Source: Novosphingobium sp. ERN07 (GTDB lineage Bacteria > Pseudomonadota > Alphaproteobacteria > Sphingomonadales > Sphingomonadaceae). Taken from it: a DNA stretch of 64,000 nucleotides. Shown here one piece after another: positions 55,997-63,895 of this stretch; the stretch's first letter is position 1, and every line of letters starts with the position of its first letter. The stretch is taken from assembly GCF_012641335.1 (NCBI RefSeq), contig NZ_JABAID010000003.1, forward strand, positions 310,001 to 374,000, given 5' to 3'. The translations under genes and the position numbers were made by a program. The notes below the pieces were generated by a model. The model was given only the letters and a program-made list of their open reading frames with translations. It made no database searches and was not told the origin of the DNA.

Positions 55997-56785
55997 TTGC
56001 CAAAGGGATCATTTCGTTATCTGATGCAGATCATGACGCGATACGAATCTAGCGCATCTGTGATGCTGTCCGTTTTACGCCGCCATTTGCGCAAAGATGG
56101 GTGGACAATTTTGCGCCTTTCGCGGGAATTGAGCGTGGGCGAGGCGACCGTGAAACGCTGGCTCGTGGGTAAGGGGCTGACCATCGATCGGCTGGAGGCG
56201 ATGGCGCGGTTGTGCGGGCTGGTGCTGGGCGATCTTGCCCGCGAAGCCGAAGATGCGCCCGGCGAACTGGCGCACGAACTTACGCTTGCGCAGGAAAAGG
56301 CGCTGTCCAGCAACATCTTCCTGTCGTTCCTGTTCATGACCATCGTGAACGGGGTACAGCCCGCCGAAACCGCCGCCGATTTTGCGGTGCCGCTGCGCAC
56401 GATGGAAGCTGCGCTTGCCCGGTTGGAACGACTGGCGCTGATCGACCGGTTGCGCAGCGGGCGGGTACGTGCGCTGGTGGACCGGACGATGGTGTTTCGG
56501 AAGCTGCCGCTGCGTTCGCTGTTCGAACAGCACATGAAGCGCGTGTTCTTCGAACTGGACTACAGCGCGCCGGAGACAATCTACACTTCCGAAGTGGTCA
56601 AGCTATCGCGCGCGGGCCAGGTGCAACTGGCCGAACTGATGGATCAGTTTCGTGGGCAGGTTCAGGCACTGGCAGACCGCGATGCACAAAGTGCCGCACC
56701 GGGCCGCGAATGGATCGGGCTGTTGACCGTCATGCGCCAACTCGATCTTTCTCCCATCCGTGAAGCGGATTGGGATCTTTCCTGA
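55997..56785 (+). CDS. HTH (XRE/Cro-like) transcriptional regulator of the island
   Basis: The roughly 262-residue protein has an N-terminal Cro/XRE HTH (WTILRLSRELSVGEATVKRW, then GLTIDRLEAMARLCGLVLGD) and a C-terminal helical domain with a second winged-helix look (PLRTMEAALARLERLALIDR). TTG 55997 has AAGGAG 4 bases upstream; ATG 56024 or 56033 are alternatives. It is divergent from amidohydrolase A, and directly downstream lies an 11-bp inverted repeat before the SDR gene. It is the best candidate for the factor that binds the ATTTGCGT sites. Confidence 0.78.
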   Translation: MPKGSFRYLMQIMTRYESSASVMLSVLRRHLRKDGWTILRLSRELSVGEATVKRWLVGKGLTIDRLEAMARLCGLVLGDLAREAEDAPGELAHELTLAQEKALSSNIFLSFLFMTIVNGVQPAETAADFAVPLRTMEAALARLERLALIDRLRSGRVRALVDRTMVFRKLPLRSLFEQHMKRVFFELDYSAPETIYTSEVVKLSRAGQVQLAELMDQFRGQVQALADRDAQSAAPGREWIGLLTVMRQLDLSPIREADWDLS

Positions 56786-56792
56786 ATTTATC

Positions 56793-56836
56793 TACGCAAA
56801 TATTGTCGTATACATTTCTGGATCGATATTTGCGTA
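56793..56836. promoter_or_regulatory. Perfect 11-bp inverted repeat TACGCAAATAT...ATATTTGCGTA
   Basis: The two arms (56793-56803 and 56826-56836) are exact reverse complements with a 22-base spacer, 76 bases before the SDR start. The right arm, extended to TCGATATTTGCGTA, is identical over 14 bases to a site at 59582-59595 in the MFS/SnoaL divergent promoter. Confidence 0.65.
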
Positions 56837-56912
56837 ATTTTCTTGACTCAAAACCTGCACGTTCTGAAACTCGTCCCGTAATGTCTGCGCAGTGCAGCGA
56901 AAGGGAGAGATC

Positions 56913-57683
56913 ATGAAAGCCAATTTCCCCGCAGGGGCAACGATCGTGTTCGGCGGCAGCGGTGGCATCGGGCGCGGCGTGGCGCTGGAATTCGCGCGTG
57001 AAGGCTCCGACGTGGCCGTGGTCTATAGGTCCAAGCCCGATGTGGCCGAAGCGGTTGCCGCGGAAATCCGCACGCTGGGCCGCAAGGCATCGATCCACAA
57101 GGCCGACGTGCGTGACCGCGCGCAAGTGGCGGATGCCTTCGCGCAAGCCGTGGCCGCGCATGGCCGCGTGCACACCGTGGTATGGGGTGCCGGGCCGGTC
57201 GTGCCGCAAGTGCCGATTGCGGATTGGACCGAACAGATGTTTCGCGATTCGATGGAGATCGAAGCGTTCGGCTTCAACAATGCCGTCCACACCGCGCTGC
57301 CGCACATGCGCACAAATGGCGGTGGCAGCTTCGTGCATCTTGGCTCCGCCGGGCATGACTGGTGGCCAAAGCTCGATGGTCTTTCGGTGGCACCCAAGGC
57401 CTGCAACGAAGCGCTGGTCAAAGGCATCGCCAAGGAAGAAGGCATCCACGAAATCCGCGCAAACTCCGTCCTTGTCGGCGTGATCGACGCCGGGCAGTTC
57501 AAGATCGGGCAGGAAGCCGGCACCTTCACACCGGAATGGGAAGCGGCGGTCAAAGCCATGTTGCCTCTGAAGCGTTGGGGCACCCCGCAGGACATCGGGC
57601 AAGCGGCAGTCTATTTCGCATCACACCGGGGCAACTACGTGACCGGGCAGACGATATCGGTCGGCGGCGGCTTCGGTGTCTGA
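56913..57683 (+). CDS. Atypical SDR-family protein lacking the catalytic Tyr
   Basis: This 256-residue Rossmann SDR has the cofactor loop GGSGGIGRG, a Ser in the active-site segment FVHLGSAGHDW and the C-terminal GNYVTGQTISVGGGFGV. The YxxxK motif reads S158-V-A-P-K162, so the catalytic Tyr is Ser, and the NNAG motif is WGAG. It may be a divergent enzyme with another acid/base or a non-redox member. ATG 56913 follows AAGGGAGAGA. It overlaps the SnoaL-like gene by 8 bases, so the two are coupled. Confidence 0.85.
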   Translation: MKANFPAGATIVFGGSGGIGRGVALEFAREGSDVAVVYRSKPDVAEAVAAEIRTLGRKASIHKADVRDRAQVADAFAQAVAAHGRVHTVVWGAGPVVPQVPIADWTEQMFRDSMEIEAFGFNNAVHTALPHMRTNGGGSFVHLGSAGHDWWPKLDGLSVAPKACNEALVKGIAKEEGIHEIRANSVLVGVIDAGQFKIGQEAGTFTPEWEAAVKAMLPLKRWGTPQDIGQAAVYFASHRGNYVTGQTISVGGGFGV

Positions 57684-58218
57684 TCTTCCTTCTCTCGCAC
57701 CGCGCGCCATCGGGCCGGACGAACTGTTGGCCCGCGAAAGCCTGCGCCATCTCGTCGCGGCCTATGGTCATGCGATTGACCGGCGTGACTGGCACCTGCT
57801 GCGCACACTTTATCATGATGACGGGATTGATGATCATACGCCCTATTACTTTGGGCCGGTAGATGGTTTCGTCGCGTGGCTGCCGAGCATGATGGCAAAC
57901 TGGCGCGCCACGATGCACACCGCCATGTCCTGCCTTTTCGCCATCGATGGTGACAAGGCGCAAGGCGAGATTGTGGCGCGGGCTTGGCATCTCACGCTGG
58001 ATGGTACGCGCCAGTTCGTGGCGTGGGGCCGCTATGCCGATCACTATGCGCAGGTTGATGGCATATGGCGCTTTGCACGGCGCTCGTTCATCCTCGATTT
58101 TGCCGAGGATATTCCTGTCTCCACGGGCGATGACTTCGGCAGCGATGGTGTTGGCACCGGATCTGCCGGAGCGGACGATCCGGTTTACACGCGGCTTTAC
58201 CTGTTCGGTAGAAGATAA
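57676..58218 (+). CDS. SnoaL/NTF2-like protein A
   Basis: The 180-residue cone-shaped alpha+beta fold protein shows LRHLVAAYGHAIDRRDWHLL and LYHDDGIDDHTPYYFGPVDG, typical of SnoaL-like dehydratases/isomerases and ring-hydroxylase-like pocket proteins. It starts at GTG 57676 inside the SDR gene (8-base overlap). Coupling to an SDR is common for hydratase or isomerase steps in alicyclic and steroid degradation. The reaction cannot be read from sequence. Confidence 0.78.
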   Translation: MSDLPSLAPRAIGPDELLARESLRHLVAAYGHAIDRRDWHLLRTLYHDDGIDDHTPYYFGPVDGFVAWLPSMMANWRATMHTAMSCLFAIDGDKAQGEIVARAWHLTLDGTRQFVAWGRYADHYAQVDGIWRFARRSFILDFAEDIPVSTGDDFGSDGVGTGSAGADDPVYTRLYLFGRR

Positions 58219-58221
58219 AGC

Positions 58222-59565
58222 TCAAGCGGCGGCAAGGCTCGCCTTGTCCCGCTCAAGCGACCGTACCGCCCGCCACGCCGCCCATACGCCGATATAGCCG
58301 GTGGGGATCGCCACACTCAATCCAAAGCGCAGGCCATACGGGCCAGCGCCGGCGATCCAGTCGCTCAACTGGCCTGCCAGCACGGGACCAAGCACGGTGG
58401 CGAACATGCTGGAAATCAGCAGGACCAGCGCGGTGCCGGTGGCGCGGTGGGCGTTGGACAGCATATATTGCAGGCCCGCCAGCACGCCAACAGACCAGCC
58501 TCCGCCCATCAACCCCGCAGGCACCGCCAGAATCCGCGCCAGTGCCAGGCTTTCGCTCCACGTCACCAGCAGGATCGCGGTCGTCGCGCCGCCCAGCGCC
58601 AGTGCGGTCAGCCGAAGCTGCACGGTTGCATCGCCCTTGCCCAAACGGTCCGCCAGAAAGCCGAAGCCGAGCACGCCCAGCAGACCGGGCATCCCGAACG
58701 ACAGCGCAAAGGTGGCCCCCGCAGCCTGCGTGGAAAGGCCATAGGCGCGCTCGAACAAAGCCGGTCCCCACATGCCGAAGGTGACGCCCGAAAGCGATCC
58801 CAGCGCCATGACCGTGGCCAGCAGCCGAACCGAAGGCGTGCCGATCAGCAGCCGCATGGTCGGCCCCAGCGGCAGGACGGGGGCAGCGTGGGCCACCGGA
58901 TCGCGCGCCGGTTCGCGCACGATCAGCCACGTTGCCAGCGCCACGATAATGCCGATCATGCCCAGCACATGAAACGCGGTCTGCCACGTGCTGGCAGCGG
59001 CAATGGCCGGGCCACCGGCAAGACCGCCCATCTGCCCGATGTATATCGCCGTACCCATCAGCGCAAAAGCGCGGCCACGCTCTGCCACCGGGAAGTATGC
59101 GGCGATGAGCGCGGCGGCCGGGGCCTGATAGGCCGCCTCACCAATGCCCACGCCCACCCGCGCCAGGGCGAGCATCGTTGGCGTCGTCGCCAAGCCTGAA
59201 AGCAGCGTGAAGAAGCTCCAGAAAGCGCAGCCCCCAGCGATGATCGCAATGCGTGAGCGGCGGTCTGCAAGTCGCGCGATGGGCAGCGTGAACAGGCTGT
59301 AGAGCAGCGCAAAGGCTGGCCCCATCAACAGCCCCATCATCGCATCGCTGATCGCAAAGTGGGCCTTGATCGGTTGAGCAAGGCCGGGGATGAGGAAGCG
59401 GTCGGCGTAGTTGAGGATGGCTACCAGCACCAGCAGGCTGAGCGCGACCCAGCGATTGGTCAGCGGGCGTCCACTTGCGGTCATGGTGGCGACGAAGGGG
59501 AGAGCGGGCGCACCATCAGCACAGGGCGCGGGCGCAGCGATAGCGCCGCCGTTTGGACGGTTCAT
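58222..59565 (-). CDS. MFS transporter (spinster/aromatic-acid-like)
   Basis: This 447-residue inner-membrane carrier has about 12 TMs, an N-terminal tail of about 35 residues, NYADRFLIPGL in TM1, motif A as LADRRSRIA, and GVGIGEAAYQAPAAALIA in TM4-5. It is of the Spns-like group that is common near sphingomonad catabolic genes. It ends 3 bases from the SnoaL-like A gene (convergent) and is divergent from SnoaL-like B across an ATTTGCGT-bearing promoter. It probably takes island intermediates across the inner membrane. Confidence 0.9.
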   Translation of the reverse strand: MNRPNGGAIAAPAPCADGAPALPFVATMTASGRPLTNRWVALSLLVLVAILNYADRFLIPGLAQPIKAHFAISDAMMGLLMGPAFALLYSLFTLPIARLADRRSRIAIIAGGCAFWSFFTLLSGLATTPTMLALARVGVGIGEAAYQAPAAALIAAYFPVAERGRAFALMGTAIYIGQMGGLAGGPAIAAASTWQTAFHVLGMIGIIVALATWLIVREPARDPVAHAAPVLPLGPTMRLLIGTPSVRLLATVMALGSLSGVTFGMWGPALFERAYGLSTQAAGATFALSFGMPGLLGVLGFGFLADRLGKGDATVQLRLTALALGGATTAILLVTWSESLALARILAVPAGLMGGGWSVGVLAGLQYMLSNAHRATGTALVLLISSMFATVLGPVLAGQLSDWIAGAGPYGLRFGLSVAIPTGYIGVWAAWRAVRSLERDKASLAAA

Positions 59566-59581
59566 CTGATCTCTCCCAAAT

Positions 59582-59626
59582 TCGATATTTGCGTATTATA
59601 TTTTGCTTTGTATTGTGCAAATGATG
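59582..59626. promoter_or_regulatory. TCGATATTTGCGTA site in MFS/SnoaL divergent promoter
   Basis: The 14-bp sequence at 59582-59595 repeats the right arm of the 56793-56836 inverted repeat. A weaker opposed half (TGTGCAAATGAT, 59614-59625) completes a similar architecture. It lies just upstream of the MFS start. Confidence 0.6.
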
Positions 59627-59714
59627 GGTTTGAAAGATGAATTTTCGCGCAATCAGAATTTTTGGCTATCCAGCCTTATCGAAACATTGAAACGAATCAT
59701 CCCGGAGAGCAAAA

Positions 59715-60218
59715 ATGGCCGCCACACTGGAAGACATCAGCGCCCGCCTTGCCAAGCTGGAAGACAAGGAAGCGATCCGCGCGCTCAAGGCACGCTATCT
59801 GCGAGCCTGCGATCTGAAGCAGCCCGATGTGGTGCGCGATTGCTTTGCACCGGGCGCGATCCGCATCGCCTACCAGAACTTCCCCGAATTTTCTGATCGG
59901 GACGCTTTCGTCGAAGTGTATCGCCAGATGGGTTGCCAGCCCGGCGTCTATGACATTCACCACGCCACCAACTGGGAAATCGACCTGACCGGCACGGACC
60001 GGGCAACGGGCAAATGGTCGCTCAATTTCCGCACGATCCTCACCGGGCCACGTCAGGTGGTGCGGCTGGCGGTCGAATATGATGATGTCTATGCCAAGCG
60101 CGATGGCCGCTGGTGGATCGTCGAAACGGTCAGCCGCGTCACCTCGATGCTGACCGAACAGGTGGCCGAGGACGGCAGCGTGACGGTTCTGGCACTGGCC
60201 GAACCGCCCGCTGCCTGA
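59715..60218 (+). CDS. SnoaL/NTF2-like protein B
   Basis: The 167-residue SnoaL-like fold protein begins with a short coiled helix (LEDISARLAKLEDKEAI), then LKARYLRACDLKQPDVVRDC, FAPGAIRIAY, YDIHHATNWEI and GRWWIVETVSR. It is divergent from the MFS gene and convergent with amidohydrolase B (2 bases between stops). It is only distantly similar to SnoaL-like A in outline, so it may handle a different intermediate. Confidence 0.8.
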   Translation: MAATLEDISARLAKLEDKEAIRALKARYLRACDLKQPDVVRDCFAPGAIRIAYQNFPEFSDRDAFVEVYRQMGCQPGVYDIHHATNWEIDLTGTDRATGKWSLNFRTILTGPRQVVRLAVEYDDVYAKRDGRWWIVETVSRVTSMLTEQVAEDGSVTVLALAEPPAA

Positions 60219-60220
60219 CG

Positions 60221-61972
60221 CTAGACGGATACAGTCGCAACTGGTGCCCGCTGCATTCCCCGCACCACTTTGCCGGGGCGATGCGGCGTTGGACCGTCAT
60301 TGCGCCGGATCACCTGCCCGCTAACCAACGTAGCGACATAACCGGTCGCGCTTTGATCCAGTCGCCGCCCGCCACCCGGAAGATCGTGCCGCACCACCGG
60401 CGCGTGCAAGGTCAGCGCAGCCATGTCGATCACGTTGACATCGGCCTTGTACCCCGCACGCAGCAACCCACGATCTTCCAGCCCGGCAACGCGCGCGGGC
60501 CGTGCCGCCAGCATATGCACGGTTTCTGCCAGACCGAGCCGTTCGCCCGCCCGGTCGCGCACCCAATAGGTCAGCATGAAAGTGGGATAGCTGGCATCGC
60601 AGATCGCCGCATAATGCGCGCCGCCATCGCCCAGCCCGATCACCGTATCCTTGCGCCGCACCATTTCCAGCAGCGCATCCAGCCTGCCTTCGTGAAAGTT
60701 GCCCAGCGTGTTGAGGATCATGCCAGAGCCATCGCGCTCCATAAGAACGTCATAAGCAACGTCTTCTGGCGCACGGCCCTGCGCGCGGGCAAGCGCGCCG
60801 ATGCTCTGGTCAGCCGATGGTTCGTACTGCGGCGGATCGGCAAACGGGAACATCCAGTCCCAGTTGCGCGTCAGCATCGCCAGCGGATGGCCGGGCTGCG
60901 GCATTTCGCCAATCAGCTTTGCCCGCATGGCAGGATCGCGCAACCGTGGCAATTGCTGCTCAAGCGGCAGGTTCGCCAGCGGTTGATAGGATGGGCACAG
61001 ACAGAACGGATGGGTCGACAGCGGCCAGCCCGAAACCATGCCAATCGGGCGCGGCAGCACTTGCGGCCAGATTTCAAGGCCACGTTCCCGCGCATCATCG
61101 ACCATGCGCAAGGGCGCGTCCCATGTGTTGGGGCCGCTGTTGGCCAGGGCCAGCGTGAACGTTGCCGGGCGGCCAGATGCCTGCGCAACGGCAATCACGC
61201 GGGCCAGCTCATCCTCCCACGTTTCGAACGGGGCATCCAGCACGGCCTGAAAAATCCCCGTCTCCGCTTCGGCCAGCGCACCGGTGATGGCGATCAGTTC
61301 GCGCATGTCAGCGCCATAAGTCGGGATGAGTTCGCCCGCCTTGGTGCGGTGGATATTCAGCCGCGACGTGGCAAAGCCGATGGCGCCTGCATCCAGCGCC
61401 TCGCGCGCAAGGGCTCGCATCTGCGCCAGATCTTCGTCCGTTGCCGCTTCGCGCGCAATCGCCCGCTGACCCATCACCCAGACGCGCAAGGGGCTGTGCG
61501 GCAGCAGGCAGGCCACATCGATATCGCGCGGGCGCGCGGCCAGCGCATCCAGATATTGCGGGAACGTCTCCCAATCCCACGGCAGACCTTCGGCCATGAC
61601 CACGCCGGGAATGTCCTCCACGCCTTCCATCAACCGGATCAGCGCATCGTGATCCGCCTTGCGGCAAGGCGCGAACCCCACGCCACAATTGCCCAGCACC
61701 GCTGTCGTCACCCCGTGCGATGAACTGGGTGAAAGCGTGTCAGACCACACCGCCTGCCCATCGTAATGGGTGTGGATATCGACAAAGCCCGGAGTCACGA
61801 TGCACCCAGCCGCATCAATGATGTCCTTGGCCGTCCCGGAATAATGCGTGCCGACAAAGACAATGGCATCCCCGCGCAGGGCCACATCGCCCACGAACGG
61901 CTCGCCGCCCGATCCGTCGACGATCATGCCCCCTCTGATCAAAAGGTCTGCGCCAAGGCCCTGTCCGGTCAT
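60221..61972 (-). CDS. N-acyl-D-amino-acid deacylase-family amidohydrolase (copy B)
   Basis: This 583-residue paralogue of copy A has DLLIRGGMIVDGSGGEPFVG, metal site PGFVDIHTHYDGQ, Cys segment LGNCGVGFAP, the family-typical GFATSRLNIHRTKAGE, Asp region GLGDGGAHYAAICDASYP and the C-terminal domain VRHDLPGGGRRL. Its motifs are closer to the family consensus than copy A. ATG 61972 has GGAGAG 6 bases upstream. It is divergent from an SDR gene; two dyads lie just upstream of its ribosome site. Confidence 0.9.
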   Translation of the reverse strand: MTGQGLGADLLIRGGMIVDGSGGEPFVGDVALRGDAIVFVGTHYSGTAKDIIDAAGCIVTPGFVDIHTHYDGQAVWSDTLSPSSSHGVTTAVLGNCGVGFAPCRKADHDALIRLMEGVEDIPGVVMAEGLPWDWETFPQYLDALAARPRDIDVACLLPHSPLRVWVMGQRAIAREAATDEDLAQMRALAREALDAGAIGFATSRLNIHRTKAGELIPTYGADMRELIAITGALAEAETGIFQAVLDAPFETWEDELARVIAVAQASGRPATFTLALANSGPNTWDAPLRMVDDARERGLEIWPQVLPRPIGMVSGWPLSTHPFCLCPSYQPLANLPLEQQLPRLRDPAMRAKLIGEMPQPGHPLAMLTRNWDWMFPFADPPQYEPSADQSIGALARAQGRAPEDVAYDVLMERDGSGMILNTLGNFHEGRLDALLEMVRRKDTVIGLGDGGAHYAAICDASYPTFMLTYWVRDRAGERLGLAETVHMLAARPARVAGLEDRGLLRAGYKADVNVIDMAALTLHAPVVRHDLPGGGRRLDQSATGYVATLVSGQVIRRNDGPTPHRPGKVVRGMQRAPVATVSV

Positions 61973-61983
61973 TGTTTCTCTCC

Positions 61984-62015
61984 ACCGTTTGACCGAACGG
62001 TACTCCATCGTTCGG
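61984..62015. promoter_or_regulatory. Overlapping ACCGTT/AACGGT and CCGAACG/CGTTCGG dyads
   Basis: ACCGTT (61984-61989) mirrors AACGGT (61996-62001), and CCGAACG (61993-61999) mirrors CGTTCGG (62009-62015). ACCGAACGGT at 61992-62001 has the ACCG-n2-CGGT form of many TetR-type operators. The cluster sits 12-43 bases upstream of amidohydrolase B. Confidence 0.5.
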
Positions 62016-62091
62016 CTAAGGGCAAGCGCTATGCCGGATTATGTCACGATGAAAATTCGCATATTACATACAATTTGATTCATTAATCGCC

Positions 62092-62101
62092 ATTTGCGTT
62101 A
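62092..62101. promoter_or_regulatory. Third ATTTGCGT-type half-site
   Basis: ATTTGCGTTA lies 46 bases before the SDR at 62147. It matches 8 core bases of the sites at 56826-56836 and 59585-59595. A looser opposed TTCGCATATTA is at 62056-62066. Confidence 0.45.
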
Positions 62102-62146
62102 TACCATCCAGCATAGACTACGAAACATTAGAGAGGATTCGCAGCA

Positions 62147-62902
62147 ATGATCGATTATGGCCTTCACGGCAAAGTGGCGCTCGTCACTGGCGCAAGCGGT
62201 GGCATCGGGCGCGCCGCAGCGCTGGTTTTTGCGCGATCGGGGGCCAGTGTCCTTGTCAGCGATGTGAACGAGGCGGGCGGTGCCGAAACGGTGTCCATGA
62301 TCGAAGCGGCAGGCGGAAAGGCCGCGTTTCAACGCTGCGATGTATCGAAGTCGGATGAGGTAAAGGCAATGGTCGCCGCTGCCATTTCTACCTTTGGCGG
62401 GCTGGATTGCGCGTTCAACAATGCCGGGATCAACCGTCTGGGCGATGACGAATATGACGATGCGATCTGGGAACGCAACATGGGCATCAACCTGTCGGGC
62501 GTGATGCGCTGTATGCGCGAAGAAGCCGAAGTGATGATGGCGCGCGGCGGGGGGGCCATCGTCAACACTGCCTCGATCAACGGCATCGTCGGCAATGGCG
62601 GCCAGCCTGCCTATGTCGCGGCAAAGCACGGCGTGGTCGGCCTTGCCCGGCACGGCGCGCTGCGGTGGGCGCAGGCGGGCATCCGCGTGAATGCGGTATG
62701 CCCAGGCGTGATCGAAACGCCGATGACCGCGCCGCTCGTCGCCAGCCCGGAAATGAAGAAGGTGATCGATGCGATGACCCCGATGGGCCGCATGGGCACC
62801 GCCGACGAAATCGCTGAAGCGGTGGTATGGCTCTGCTCGCCCGCAGCCAGCTTCGTCACCGGCCATGCTATGATCGTGGATGGCGGCGCGACTGCGGTTT
62901 GA
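62147..62902 (+). CDS. Short-chain dehydrogenase/reductase
   Basis: This complete classical SDR of 251 residues has TGASGGIG, NNAG in CAFNNAGINRLG, Ser in NTASINGIVG, YVAAK and the C-terminal FVTGHAMIVDGG. An Asp after beta-2 (VSDVNEAG) suggests NAD(H). It has an AGAGAGGA ribosome site. It is divergent from amidohydrolase B and next to the esterase, so it probably oxidises a hydroxyl released by those hydrolases. Confidence 0.92.
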   Translation: MIDYGLHGKVALVTGASGGIGRAAALVFARSGASVLVSDVNEAGGAETVSMIEAAGGKAAFQRCDVSKSDEVKAMVAAAISTFGGLDCAFNNAGINRLGDDEYDDAIWERNMGINLSGVMRCMREEAEVMMARGGGAIVNTASINGIVGNGGQPAYVAAKHGVVGLARHGALRWAQAGIRVNAVCPGVIETPMTAPLVASPEMKKVIDAMTPMGRMGTADEIAEAVVWLCSPAASFVTGHAMIVDGGATAV

Positions 62903-62950
62903 GCTATCGCCGGGCAGCTTCCATGCGGGGCTGCCCGGCTTGAACTACGG

Positions 62951-63877
62951 TCAGGCCAGCGCCGCCTTCAACCTTGCACCTGCCCGCTCGATAAACGGCA
63001 TGGCATCGGGCACCGCTTCGAACATCGAAAAGAAGCCGTGGATCATCCCCGGTGCTTCCTCGCTCTCTACTTCAACCCCCGCCGCTGTAAGAGCATCGGC
63101 ATAGGCCAGTCCTTCATCGCGCAAGGGATCGTATTGCGCCACCAGCACCGTTGCGGGCGGCAGCCCGGCAAGGTCTTCATGGCGCAGCACCGCCGCATGG
63201 GGATGCGGCGCGTCCACATCGTCAACATAGTGCGCCCAGAACCACTGCATCATCGCGGTCGACAGGAAATAACCTCCGCCACCATTCGCGGCATAGGAAT
63301 CCCGTTCGAAATCCGCATCGGCCACCGGATAGATCAGCAACTGGTGCGCCAGCTTCGGCCCGCCTTCATCGCGTGCGCGGATCGCCACCGCAGCGGCAAG
63401 GTTTCCGCCCGCGCTATCACCTGCCACCGCCAGTTTGGCCGGATCGATGCCCAGTTCGCCCGCATGGGCCACCGCCCACAGCAGCGCGTCATAGCAATCG
63501 TCCAGCGGGCCGGGGAACTTGGTTTCAGGCGCAAGCCGGTAATCGACCGAAAGCACCGCCGCCCCGCTCGCCCGCGCCAGCGCCCGCGCGGTGGCATCGT
63601 GCGATTCCAGATTGCCGATGACCCAGCCACCACCGTGATAGAACAGCACCAACGCCGGATTTTCACCCGCTCCTTCGGGCACATAGAACCGCGCGCCAAC
63701 CGTGCGCGCCGGCAGATCCAGTGTCAGATCGCGCACCTCGGCCACCGCTGGCGGCGGTCCCATCTGCATCGGGCGGTTCGCCTCACGCAGCGCTTCCGGG
63801 GTAATCGTATCATAATCCACCGGGGGCATCTGCGCAAAAAAGCCCAGCAGCGCCTCGACCTGAGGGTTAAGCGTCAT
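62951..63877 (-). CDS. Alpha/beta hydrolase of the HSL family (esterase/lipase)
   Basis: The 308-residue carboxylesterase has the oxyanion motif YHGGGWVIG, the nucleophile elbow GDSAGGN, the acid in QYDPLRDEGLAYAD and the His in GMIHGF. This is the complete HSL-family triad, without a signal peptide, so it is cytoplasmic. It is convergent with the SDR gene. It follows the partial gene at the right edge on the same strand by position, starting 18 bases before it, and probably shares its message. Confidence 0.92.
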   Translation of the reverse strand: MTLNPQVEALLGFFAQMPPVDYDTITPEALREANRPMQMGPPPAVAEVRDLTLDLPARTVGARFYVPEGAGENPALVLFYHGGGWVIGNLESHDATARALARASGAAVLSVDYRLAPETKFPGPLDDCYDALLWAVAHAGELGIDPAKLAVAGDSAGGNLAAAVAIRARDEGGPKLAHQLLIYPVADADFERDSYAANGGGGYFLSTAMMQWFWAHYVDDVDAPHPHAAVLRHEDLAGLPPATVLVAQYDPLRDEGLAYADALTAAGVEVESEEAPGMIHGFFSMFEAVPDAMPFIERAGARLKAALA

Positions 63878-63895
63878 CTTGTCTCTCTCCCGGTT

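Noticed and set aside
60113..61723. A 536-codon plus-strand frame opposite amidohydrolase B
   Set aside because: The minus-strand protein has full amidohydrolase motifs; the plus-strand translation has none and no ribosome site.
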